Below, piece after piece: positions 8,242 to 15,707 of a stretch of 57,170 nucleotides of DNA (position 1 is the first letter of the stretch; each line of letters starts with the position of its first letter). The stretch comes from Marinisporobacter sp. (GTDB lineage Bacteria; Bacillota; Clostridia; Peptostreptococcales; Thermotaleaceae): NCBI GenBank assembly GCA_025210525.1, contig JAOARP010000037.1, positions 1 through 57,170 on the forward strand, written 5' to 3'. The position numbers were made by a program, and so were the translations under genes. The notes beneath the pieces were generated by a model. The model saw only the letters and a list, made by a program, of their open reading frames with translations. It did not search any database and had not been told where the DNA came from.

Positions 8242-9204
8242 TTGGAAAAAAAAGATGAAATCGGATTATTGGGGGTCAATATATTATATTTGATTACAGC
8301 TATTTTGCTATTAACTGTAGGATATTATGTGCAAAGCAAAAATATAAAAAGTGGATTAATTATTACAGAATATATTCTTGTTTTAATGCCTCCGCTTATT
8401 TATATTAAACTGAAAGGCGATTCTTTTAAAAGGGTTTTAAGGATGAATAAGTTAAAAGGAAAACATGCGTTAATCGTTATGGGAATTACCGTATTGATTT
8501 ATCCGGTGGCGTTGTTTTTTAATTTGATTATCATGACGGTTCTTAGTACTTTAGGAAAGATTGAACCACCACCCATTCCTACGGCAAACAATATGAGTGA
8601 ATATTTTGTGCTAATGCTCATTATTGCTATGTCTGCAGGAATTTGTGAAGAAGTATTTTTTAGAGGACTTGTTATGAAAGGATATGAAAAGCTAGGTCAA
8701 ATCAATGGGATTGTATTATCTGCTCTTTTGTTTGGATTGTTCCACTTTAATATTCAGAATTTTGCAGGACCTGTTGTTCTTGGACTTGTTTTTGGGTTTT
8801 TAGTATATAGAACGAACTCTATTTTTGCAGGAATCATTGGACACATTACAAATAATGGAATAGCTGTAACCTTTGGATTTTTGATGAATTATATTCATTC
8901 AAAATTACCAGAAACAAATATAGATATGCAACCTCAGATGCCAAATACAATGCAGCTAATCTTTGGGACGGTTTTTATGGGTATGATTGCTGTTCTTACA
9001 GGGGCTATAGCATACTTTCTTATAAGAATCATTATAAAAGATACAAAAAATATATATTCGAGTATGGATGATTATGTAGAAAATGAAGAAAATAATATAG
9101 AGGGTAAAAAAATGTCTCTATTTGTATTTACACCCATATTTCTAACGGGTATTATATTTATATATGTTGCATATATGCAGTTACAATATATTATGGCAGC
9201 ATAA
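8242..9204 (+). CDS. CPBP family intramembrane glutamic endopeptidase
   Basis: This is a polytopic membrane protein of about 320 residues with roughly eight hydrophobic segments. The CPBP (CAAX protease/bacteriocin-processing) signature is present: CEEVFFRG near residue 137, FGLFHF near 165 and GHITNN near 198, giving the paired Glu, the His and the Asn/His of the active site in adjacent transmembrane helices. The start is taken as TTG at 8242 because AGGGAG lies 8 bases upstream; a GTG at 8233 overlaps that site. It follows the M20 gene by 24 bases and is 16 bases from the DegV gene, so the three may be co-transcribed. The substrate is unknown. Confidence 0.85.
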   Translation: MEKKDEIGLLGVNILYLITAILLLTVGYYVQSKNIKSGLIITEYILVLMPPLIYIKLKGDSFKRVLRMNKLKGKHALIVMGITVLIYPVALFFNLIIMTVLSTLGKIEPPPIPTANNMSEYFVLMLIIAMSAGICEEVFFRGLVMKGYEKLGQINGIVLSALLFGLFHFNIQNFAGPVVLGLVFGFLVYRTNSIFAGIIGHITNNGIAVTFGFLMNYIHSKLPETNIDMQPQMPNTMQLIFGTVFMGMIAVLTGAIAYFLIRIIIKDTKNIYSSMDDYVENEENNIEGKKMSLFVFTPIFLTGIIFIYVAYMQLQYIMAA

Positions 9205-9220
9205 AATTGGGAGTGTTGAA

Positions 9221-10063
9221 ATGAATAAAATTGCGATTATTACAGATTCTTCTTGTGACTTACCTGAGAAAATGGTGAAAAAATATCATATAAAAATTCT
9301 GCCTCTTCGAATCATTTATTCCAGTAAAGAGTATAGAGATCGAATAGAGATTTCTGCGGGAGAAGTTTATAAAAATTTAGAAGAGGAAATTCCAAAAACC
9401 TCCCTACCTTCACCGGAAGATGTGAAAAACCTATTTAAAAAATTAAAAGAAGAAGGATATACTCATGTATTAGGTATATTTATTTCTAGTGGATTGAGTG
9501 GCACCTATAATATGGTGAAAAACTTTACAAGTTCTTATGAAGAATTAAAGATCAAATTATTAGATGCAAAAAACCTATCTATAGGTTTAGGGTTTATTGT
9601 GATTGAGGCAGCCAAGGAATTAGAGAGAACAAATGATTTTTCTAAGGCTTGTGAAAAGGCAGAAAAGGGGATAAAGAATTCAAATCTTTTCTTTGTTCTA
9701 AAGACACTAGATTATTTGAGAAAAGGTGGAAGGATTGGTGTTGTAGAAGGGACCATAGGGGAACTACTTGGAATAAAGCCTGTTATTGCTGTAGATGAAG
9801 AAGGAAAATATTATTCTCATACAAAAGTTAGAGGAAGAAAAAAATCTATAGAAGAACTTTATAAAATTGCAAAAGAAAAATTAGCCAATAAAAAATGTTA
9901 TGTAGCTGTTATGCATGGTGATGCTGAAAAGGAGGCTTTAAACCTTCTTGAGAAAATAAAACAAATTGATAATGTAGAAGAAACATTTTTTGGTCAAATC
10001 AGCCCTGTTTTAGGAGTTCATACAGGACCTGGGTTAATTGGATTAGGAATTTTTGAAGTGTAA
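9221..10063 (+). CDS. DegV family fatty-acid-binding protein
   Basis: This 280-residue protein is of the DegV/FakB family, which binds a fatty acid and can present it to a fatty-acid kinase. The start IAIITDSSCDLP is the family N-terminal signature, LPSPEDV and FISSGLSGTYN (near residue 85-97) form the lipid-binding loop, and LRKGGRIG plus the C-terminal HTGPGLIGLG are also conserved. The ATG at 9221 has GGGAG 8 bases upstream. It lies just after the CPBP protease. An inverted repeat (GGTATAA/TTATACC) overlaps the region right after the stop at 10064. Confidence 0.92.
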   Translation: MNKIAIITDSSCDLPEKMVKKYHIKILPLRIIYSSKEYRDRIEISAGEVYKNLEEEIPKTSLPSPEDVKNLFKKLKEEGYTHVLGIFISSGLSGTYNMVKNFTSSYEELKIKLLDAKNLSIGLGFIVIEAAKELERTNDFSKACEKAEKGIKNSNLFFVLKTLDYLRKGGRIGVVEGTIGELLGIKPVIAVDEEGKYYSHTKVRGRKKSIEELYKIAKEKLANKKCYVAVMHGDAEKEALNLLEKIKQIDNVEETFFGQISPVLGVHTGPGLIGLGIFEV

Positions 10064-10114
10064 GGTATAAAAATTATACCCCTTACCAATAATATCAATA
10101 GGGGAGGGGTATAA

Positions 10115-10327
10115 ATGTCTAAGAAAAATAGTGAGAAAAATAAAAAGAAAAAAATAGAAACCATTGAAGACAAATGGAAATATGAAATTGCCAAAGAATT
10201 AGGATTGATGGAAAAAGTGGAAACCCTTGGATGGGGCGGTCTTACTGCAAAGGAGACAGGAAGAATCGGTGGGCTGATTACTGTAAAAAAGAAACAGCTT
10301 AAAAAGAATAAAGAACTAGAGGGATAG
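10115..10327 (+). CDS. Alpha/beta-type small acid-soluble spore protein
   Basis: A 70-residue, lysine-rich protein. The segment KYEIAKELG (residues 23-31) matches the germination-protease cleavage region of alpha/beta SASPs (Glu followed by Ile/Phe-Ala), and TAKETGRIGG near residue 47 matches the second DNA-binding helix and turn of the family. Such proteins saturate and protect spore DNA. The long charged N-terminal extension (about 20 residues of K/E/N) is typical of the clostridial subclass. A strong GGGGAGGGG site precedes the ATG. A sigma-G promoter was looked for and not found with confidence. It is evidence that the organism forms spores. Confidence 0.85.
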   Translation: MSKKNSEKNKKKKIETIEDKWKYEIAKELGLMEKVETLGWGGLTAKETGRIGGLITVKKKQLKKNKELEG

Positions 10328-10350
10328 AGAAAATCTATCTCTTTTTCTTT
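10318..10350 (+). terminator. Intrinsic terminator after the spore protein gene
   Basis: GGGATAGA pairs with TCTATCTC around GAAAA, followed by a T-rich run (CTTTTTCTTTT). The stem overlaps the stop codon. Confidence 0.75.
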
Positions 10351-10443
10351 TCTAAAAGGAATGAAATCGGTATAATATAAAAATAACATAGTTATAGAGT
10401 AATGCTTTGATAGACAATTAGGTAAAAATAGAGGAGCGATAAG

Positions 10444-11184
10444 ATGAATAGCTATAGTGCTTTTGCTTATGTATATGATAAGCTGATGGAAGATGTGGAT
10501 TATGAGAATTGGGTGGATTACATTGAAGAGATATTTAAAAAATATGAAGTGAAACCTCAAAATATAGCTGAATTAGCTTGTGGAACAGGGAATATTACGA
10601 ATATTTTAGCGAAAAGAGGGTATAATCTTATTGGCGTAGATATTTCAGAGGACATGCTCTTTCTTGCTCAAGAAAAGGCAAGGGATATGGGCACTGAGGT
10701 GATTTACTTAAATCATGATATGAGAGAGCTTGCTTTACCTAGTGAATTAGATAGTATTTTATGCATTTGTGATGGAATCAACTATATTGTTGAGGAAAAA
10801 GACTTGCTGAAGGTTTTTAGGTCTGTTTATGATCACCTAAAAAAGGAAGGGTTGTTTATATTTGATATTAGTTCCTATTATAAATTATCAAATATACTTG
10901 GAAACAATACATATGCTGAAAATTTCCAAGAAGTTTCTTATATATGGGAAAATTATTTTGACGAAGAAAGAGATGTTTGTGATTTTGATTTAACTATCTT
11001 TTCAAAGGAAGGAAAAATGTATAAAAAATATGAAGAATCCCATAGTCAAAAAGCGCACAAAGAAGACGAAATAGTAGAAAATTTGAAAAATGTAGGATTT
11101 CATAAAATAGAAAGATTTGAAGCTTTTACATTTGATAAGCCTGGAGATGAAAGTGAAAGAATTTACTTTATATGTCAGAAGTAG
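10444..11184 (+). CDS. Class I SAM-dependent methyltransferase
   Basis: A 246-residue methyltransferase. Motif I is AELACGTGN near residue 42, followed by GVDISEDML (acidic residue binding the SAM ribose) and a motif near 95 (CICDGINYI). The N-terminal YSAFAYVYDKLMEDVDYENW is typical of a widespread uncharacterised Firmicutes family. The substrate cannot be told. The gene stands alone, with GAGGAG before the ATG, between the spore protein gene and the cold-shock gene. Confidence 0.85.
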   Translation: MNSYSAFAYVYDKLMEDVDYENWVDYIEEIFKKYEVKPQNIAELACGTGNITNILAKRGYNLIGVDISEDMLFLAQEKARDMGTEVIYLNHDMRELALPSELDSILCICDGINYIVEEKDLLKVFRSVYDHLKKEGLFIFDISSYYKLSNILGNNTYAENFQEVSYIWENYFDEERDVCDFDLTIFSKEGKMYKKYEESHSQKAHKEDEIVENLKNVGFHKIERFEAFTFDKPGDESERIYFICQK

Positions 11185-11204
11185 ACTGAAAAAATTTCCT
11201 TTCA

Positions 11205-11233
11205 TTGACATAAATTAAGAGCTATGATAAACT
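11205..11233 (+). promoter_or_regulatory. Sigma-A promoter of the cold-shock gene
   Basis: TTGACA and TAAACT are separated by 17 bases, about 50 bases before the ATG at 11286. Confidence 0.7.
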
Positions 11234-11285
11234 CTAAATAGCGTAAAGAAATTACGTATGAAATTTGTTAGGAGGTATTGTTTCA

Positions 11286-11486
11286 ATGGAAAAAGGTACT
11301 GTAAAATGGTTTAATTCAGAAAAAGGTTATGGATTTATTTCAAGAGAAAATGGTGACGATGTTTTTGTACATTACTCAGCAATCACTATGGATGGTTACA
11401 AAACTTTAGAAGAAGGTCAAGCAGTTGAATTTGAAGTAGTTCAAGGCGAAAAAGGACCTCAAGCTACAAACGTTGCTAAAGGGTAA
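11286..11486 (+). CDS. Cold-shock protein (CspA/CspD family)
   Basis: A 66-residue single cold-shock domain, an RNA/ssDNA chaperone. RNP-1 (KGYGFI, residues 13-18) and RNP-2 (VFVHYSAI, about 25-32) are present, and the start [10 protein letters not shown] is characteristic. I use the ATG at 11286 rather than an upstream in-frame codon because AGGAGG lies 10 bases before it. It is monocistronic with its own promoter and a terminator hairpin downstream. Confidence 0.95.
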   Translation: MEKGTVKWFNSEKGYGFISRENGDDVFVHYSAITMDGYKTLEEGQAVEFEVVQGEKGPQATNVAKG

Positions 11487-11541
11487 TAAAAGCTCATACA
11501 TAGAAGTAAAATAAAAAACTTTAATAATTGTAGCATGGAAT

Positions 11542-11564
11542 AGCCCTGGTGATTCAGGGCTTTT
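11542..11564 (+). terminator. Intrinsic terminator after the cold-shock gene
   Basis: GCCCTG pairs with CAGGGC around GTGATT, followed by TTTT. Confidence 0.85.
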
Positions 11565-11625
11565 ATTATGTTTATAGATATTTATAGATGAGGTATAATA
11601 TAAAAGAAGTGAGGAGGCGTTAGGA

Positions 11626-12507
11626 ATGAAAAATTATGTAATGCGTGCAGTAGCTGCCAATAAAAATTTAAGAGTTTTTTTAGCTATTACAACAGATCTA
11701 GTTGAAGAAGCAAGAAAAATACACAAAACAACACCTGTTGTGACGGCAGCACTAGGAAGAACTATTACAGCAACAGCTATGATGGGAATTATGCTTAAAG
11801 GGGATCGGGATAAATTATCTGTACAAATAAAGGGAGATGGACCTGTTAAACAAATTTTAGCAGTAGCCAATTCTCATGGAGATGTAAAGGGATATGTAGC
11901 AAATCCATATGTAGAATTACCTTTAAGAGAAGATGGGAAATTAGATGTTGGTGGAGCGGTAGGAAGAAATGGAAAGATGGTAGTTATTAAAGATTTAGGG
12001 TTGAAGGAACCTTATATTGGACAATCAAATTTAGTATCTGGAGAGATTGCACAAGATTTTACTACTTATTTTGCGTATTCAGAACAACAACCTTCTGCTG
12101 TAGCTTTGGGTGTTTTAGTAGATCGTGATTATTCTGTAAAGGCAGCTGGTGGATTTATTATTCAAGTTTTACCAGATGCTGAAGAAGAAGTTATTGCAAA
12201 GCTTGAAGAAAAATTAAACAATCTGCCATCTGTTACGGAGATTATGGAAACGGTAAAAGATGGAGAAGCAATGTTCAATAAAATACTGGAAGGCTTTGAT
12301 TTTGAAATATTAGATAAAAAAGAAGTAAAATTAACTTGTGATTGTTCTGTAGAGAAATTAGAAAAGGCATTGATTAGTGTTGGAGAAAAAGATTTGAGAG
12401 AAATGATTGAAGAAGACGGACAAGCAGAACTTACTTGTCATTTTTGTAATCAAAAATATCATTTTGATAAAGAGCATTTATTAAGATTATTAGAACAAGC
12501 AAAATAA
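11626..12507 (+). CDS. hslO: Hsp33 redox-regulated chaperone
   Basis: A 293-residue Hsp33, a cytoplasmic holdase activated when its zinc-binding cysteines are oxidised. The N-terminal domain contains the expected RAVAAN start region, GDGP near residue 67 and the GGFIIQVLP segment near 175. The C-terminal zinc module has the four cysteines Cys238, Cys240 (CDC) and Cys271, Cys274 (CHFC), so the redox switch is intact. Length is normal. The start has GTGAGGAGG upstream. The gene is followed by a hairpin (12508-12540) with little T-tail and then the tRNA operon promoter. Confidence 0.96.
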   Translation: MKNYVMRAVAANKNLRVFLAITTDLVEEARKIHKTTPVVTAALGRTITATAMMGIMLKGDRDKLSVQIKGDGPVKQILAVANSHGDVKGYVANPYVELPLREDGKLDVGGAVGRNGKMVVIKDLGLKEPYIGQSNLVSGEIAQDFTTYFAYSEQQPSAVALGVLVDRDYSVKAAGGFIIQVLPDAEEEVIAKLEEKLNNLPSVTEIMETVKDGEAMFNKILEGFDFEILDKKEVKLTCDCSVEKLEKALISVGEKDLREMIEEDGQAELTCHFCNQKYHFDKEHLLRLLEQAK

Positions 12508-12556
12508 TTGGTGGAATTAGCATTTTGCTAGTTCTGCCAATTGTTTGAAAAAAATC

Positions 12557-12584
12557 TTGACATTATATGTATTCATGGTATAAT
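12557..12584 (+). promoter_or_regulatory. Sigma-A promoter of the tRNA operon
   Basis: Consensus TTGACA and TATAAT separated by 16 bases, 29 bases before the first tRNA. Confidence 0.75.
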
Positions 12585-12612
12585 ATTCTTTGTCAGTAAG
12601 AGTAAGTTTTCA

Positions 12613-12688
12613 GGGCGCATAGCTCAGCTGGGAGAGCACCTGCCTTACAAGCAGGGGGTCATAGGTTCGATCCCTATTGCGCCCACCA
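12613..12688 (+). tRNA. tRNA-Val(TAC)
   Basis: Cloverleaf seen by eye: acceptor GGGCGCA/TGCGCCC, anticodon stem CCTGC/GCAGG with TAC anticodon, GGTTCGATCCC T-arm region, and an encoded 3' CCA. First of five tRNAs in one operon. Confidence 0.95.
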
Positions 12689-12768
12689 TAAGTAGATATC
12701 CAAAATCTTTGATTTTGTGAGAGGTACTTAGTTAGCAAGAATTGCTAACATCCTTGCTTTTGTAGGAT

Positions 12769-12845
12769 GGCCCGGTAGTTCAGTTGGTTAGAATGCCAGC
12801 CTGTCACGCTGGAGGTCGAGGGTTCGAGCCCCTTCCGGGTCGCCA
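12769..12845 (+). tRNA. tRNA-Asp(GTC)
   Basis: Acceptor GGCCCGG/CCGGGTC, anticodon stem CCAGC/GCTGG with GTC anticodon, T-arm GGGTTCGAGCCC, encoded 3' CCA. Confidence 0.95.
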
Positions 12846-12849
12846 ATTT

Positions 12850-12925
12850 GCCCAGATAGCTCAGTCGGTAGAGCAGGGGACTGAAAATCCCCGTGTCGGT
12901 GGTTCGATTCCGCCTCTGGGCACCA
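12850..12925 (+). tRNA. tRNA-Phe(GAA)
   Basis: Acceptor GCCCAGA/TCTGGGC, anticodon stem GGGGA/TCCCC with GAA anticodon, encoded 3' CCA. Only 4 bases after tRNA-Asp. Confidence 0.95.
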
Positions 12926-13050
12926 TCAATAAATATTTTGGCATAAATGATGGTGCGTATGAATATTATGAATTGTAAGATGAAACTCAGAAACTGAAGT
13001 TCCTGAGTACTACAATTACACAAAATATGAAATTTTGGTAATTGCAGCAT

Positions 13051-13125
13051 GCGGAAGTGGCTCAGTGGTAGAGCATCGCCTTGCCAAGGCGAGGGTCGCG
13101 GGTTCGAATCCCGTCTTCCGCTCCA
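13051..13125 (+). tRNA. tRNA-Gly(GCC)
   Basis: Acceptor GCGGAAG/CTTCCGC, anticodon loop TTGCCAA giving GCC, T-arm GGGTTCGAATCCC, encoded 3' CCA. A 125-base spacer separates it from tRNA-Phe. Confidence 0.95.
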
Positions 13126-13130
13126 AATAT

Positions 13131-13205
<75 letters not shown>

Positions 13206-13216
13206 TAAGAAATTAG

Positions 13217-13243
13217 AATCCTAGTAGATGCTAGGATTTTTTT
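13217..13243 (+). terminator. Terminator of the tRNA operon
   Basis: AATCCTAG pairs perfectly with CTAGGATT around TAGATG, followed by TTTTT. Confidence 0.9.
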
Positions 13244-13299
13244 GTTTATTATATATGTGATATAATGAGGATGTTGATATAAAAGGGGAGGTATCCTTA

Positions 13300-15387
13300 T
13301 TGAAAGTTAAAGATCTGATGACAAAAGACCCTATTGTAGTAACGGTTAATGATACGCTAAATGATGTTGTGAAAATTTTTATATCGAATAGAATTGATGG
13401 CGCACCCATAGTTGATCAATGTGGGAAGCTTATAAGTATTATTACAAAAACTGATCTGATGAAGGCTTTTGTAAATCAAGTGTCTCCCTTTACTTCTATA
13501 GAAGAGATTTCTGCTAAACGGGTGATTACCATAAATGAAGATGCAGATATTAAAGAGGCTTGGGATGCAGGGGTAGGAAGACTACCTGTTGTTAATTGGA
13601 AGGGGAATTTAGTGGGGATTCTTACCCATACGGATTTATCAAAAAGAGTTTTAGAGAAGGAAGTTCAGGATTCTAAGGAGATTAAGGCAATCTTAAAGTC
13701 TACAAATAATGGAGTCATTATCGTGAATCAGGAAGGAATCATTACTAGATGTAATCCTTCTGCCATTAGGATATTGAATTTAGATTATAGAAACATGATA
13801 GGATTAGAAGTAGAGGCTGTTTTGCCAGAATTAAAGCTACATGAAACAATAAGTACGGGGATGACTACTTATACAGAAAAAATTGAGTTTAAGGATAAGT
13901 TTCTTATATGTGATCGAATTCCTTTATTTAAAGAGGAAGAGATTATTGCAGGTGTGATTGTATTTAAAGACAGTTCTGATTTACAAAGTACAATAGATGA
14001 ATTAAATACGGTGCAGCAAATATCAAAAAAATTAGATGCCGTTATTGAGTCCTCTTATGATGGTATTTATATCACAGATGGACAAGCCAATACCATGAAG
14101 ATTAACAAGGCGTACGAAAGAATTACTGGCGTTAAAAGAGAAGAAATGCTAGGGGCAAATATGATGGAATTAGAAAAATCAGGATGTATTTCTGAATCTG
14201 CAACGCTAAGGGTATTGAAGACTAGAAAAACCACTACTATACATCAAAAGTTTCGAACAGGAAAGAATGCATTAGTTACTAGTACTCCTATTTTCGATAA
14301 AGATGGAAAAATATCTATGGTTGTAACCAATGTTAGAGATATTACAGAACTTGCAAAACTAAAAAAACAGCTTGAAAAAAATAAAGAGCTGGCACAAAAG
14401 TATTATTCCGAAATTGAGGAAATGAGATTACAGCTTCTTAATACCTTACATATTATTGCGGAAGATGAAAAAATGCTTGAAACTATGAGGATCGCTAAAA
14501 GAGTTGCAAAAGTAGATACGACGGTATTGTTATTAGGAGAAACTGGTGTTGGAAAAGAAGAAGCTGCAAAATTTATTCATAAAAATAGTAATCGAAAAAG
14601 AAATCAATTTATAAAAATCAATTGTGGTGCAATTCCTATCAACTTAATTGAATCTGAATTATTTGGGTATGAGAAAGGGGCTTTTACTGGAGCTAATAAA
14701 GAAGGTAAAGTAGGGCTATTTGAAGTTGCAAATGGAGGAACCCTCTTTTTAGATGAAGTGGGAGAATTACCCTTAGATATGCAAGTAAAGCTTCTTCGAG
14801 CGCTGCAGGAAAAAGAAATTAAACGTGTAGGTGGAACGTTATCTATTCAAATAGATGTTCGGATTTTAGCAGCAACCAATCGTGACCTTGAGGAAATGGT
14901 AAAGCAAAAACGATTCCGAGAAGACCTTTACTATAGGTTAAATGTTGTGCCTATCAATATTCTTCCTTTAAGAGAAAGAAGAGGAGATATTTTGCCTCTT
15001 GTACATTATTTTCTTTCTGAGTTGAATAAAAGATATAATTGGGAAAAAGAATTTAGCAAAGATGCACTAGAAGTATTATATGAATATGATTGGCCAGGAA
15101 ATGTTAGAGAATTAAAAAATATTGTAGAAAGAGTATTTATTATGAGTAGTGAAAATAAAATGACTTCTGAAGATCTCCCTAAAAATATAGTTGGTAGCAA
15201 TAAAACTAGGGATATTACTTTGGGGGATGGTATTGTACTGCTAAAGGATGCAGTTGCAAAGGTAGAGATGGAGCTACTTGATAAAGCTTTTGAAAAACAT
15301 GGGAATGTCAGAAGTGCAGCGAAGGCTTTGGGAATAGATGCGTCTACATTTGTTAGGAAAAGAAAAAAATATAAAGAAGCAAAATAG
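13300..15387 (+). CDS. Sigma-54-dependent transcriptional activator with CBS and PAS sensor domains
   Basis: This 695-residue bacterial enhancer-binding protein has two CBS motifs (residues about 1-120, possible adenine-nucleotide sensing), two PAS domains (about 125-235 and 245-355) and a short coiled coil (355-390). A sigma-54-interacting AAA+ ATPase follows (about 395-625; Walker A GETGVGKE, sigma-54 loop GAFTGA at 460-465, Walker B LFLDEVGELP), then a Fis-type helix-turn-helix (about 655-690). It starts with TTG, supported by GGGGAGG 9 bases upstream. It lies immediately before a sigma-54 promoter that drives a 4-hydroxybutyryl-CoA dehydratase gene. The repeated dyads next to it are probable binding sites. 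Which ligand the sensor domains detect is unknown. Confidence 0.93.
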   Translation: MKVKDLMTKDPIVVTVNDTLNDVVKIFISNRIDGAPIVDQCGKLISIITKTDLMKAFVNQVSPFTSIEEISAKRVITINEDADIKEAWDAGVGRLPVVNWKGNLVGILTHTDLSKRVLEKEVQDSKEIKAILKSTNNGVIIVNQEGIITRCNPSAIRILNLDYRNMIGLEVEAVLPELKLHETISTGMTTYTEKIEFKDKFLICDRIPLFKEEEIIAGVIVFKDSSDLQSTIDELNTVQQISKKLDAVIESSYDGIYITDGQANTMKINKAYERITGVKREEMLGANMMELEKSGCISESATLRVLKTRKTTTIHQKFRTGKNALVTSTPIFDKDGKISMVVTNVRDITELAKLKKQLEKNKELAQKYYSEIEEMRLQLLNTLHIIAEDEKMLETMRIAKRVAKVDTTVLLLGETGVGKEEAAKFIHKNSNRKRNQFIKINCGAIPINLIESELFGYEKGAFTGANKEGKVGLFEVANGGTLFLDEVGELPLDMQVKLLRALQEKEIKRVGGTLSIQIDVRILAATNRDLEEMVKQKRFREDLYYRLNVVPINILPLRERRGDILPLVHYFLSELNKRYNWEKEFSKDALEVLYEYDWPGNVRELKNIVERVFIMSSENKMTSEDLPKNIVGSNKTRDITLGDGIVLLKDAVAKVEMELLDKAFEKHGNVRSAAKALGIDASTFVRKRKKYKEAK

Positions 15388-15421
15388 TTGCAAAAATGCA
15401 ATTTTGTTGCATGTTTACAAC
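15387..15421 (+). promoter_or_regulatory. Two GTTGC-N6-GCAAC-like dyads (upstream activator site, distal)
   Basis: GTTGCAAAAATGCAAT (15387-15402) and GTTGCATGTTTACAAC (15406-15421) are near-palindromes with five-base half-sites and 6-base spacers. The first begins 258 bp before the -24 element at 15645 and overlaps the activator's stop codon. They match the perfect dyads upstream of the second dehydratase promoter, so I infer activator binding. Confidence 0.65.
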
Positions 15422-15491
15422 AAAACCTAAAGATAGGAGAACTATCATAAAAAAACCTTAAAAAGAAATATATGGAATGAGTAATTTGAAA

Positions 15492-15521
15492 AAACCGTTG
15501 CATTTTAGCAACGGTTTTTTT
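15492..15521 (+). terminator. Terminator-like hairpin containing a perfect GTTGC-N6-GCAAC dyad
   Basis: A 10-bp stem (AAACCGTTGC with GCAACGGTTT, loop ATTTTA) followed by a T run has the form of an intrinsic terminator for the activator gene. Its core, 15497-15512, is also a perfect copy of the dyad seen at the other sites and begins 148 bp before the -24 element, matching the proximal site of the second promoter. It may serve both purposes. Confidence 0.75.
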
Positions 15522-15644
15522 ATTTATGTAGAGGAGAAGGTTGTGAAAAAAAGAATAGGTAATAAATTTATTATATGGATTAAACTTGCAAAATACATAC
15601 ATTATGGAATAATTTATAAGAAATATAGATAATTTCATAAAAAA

Positions 15645-15660
15645 TGGCATATCTCTTGCT
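15645..15660 (+). promoter_or_regulatory. Sigma-54 (-24/-12) promoter of the first dehydratase gene
   Basis: TGGCATATCTCTTGCT matches the TGGCAY-N5-TTGCW consensus with exact GG-to-GC spacing. It lies 48 bases before the ATG. The 320-base gap between activator and dehydratase thus holds dyads, hairpin and this promoter. Confidence 0.9.
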
Positions 15661-15707
15661 TTATTAAGGACATATCGAAAATAATTCCAAAAGGGAGCTG
15701 ATTTTAA

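Noticed and set aside
15006-15650. Minus-strand open frame of 214 codons across the activator end and dyads
   Set aside because: Most lies antisense to the AAA+/Fis region; it has no RBS and would run through the sigma-54 promoter and terminator.
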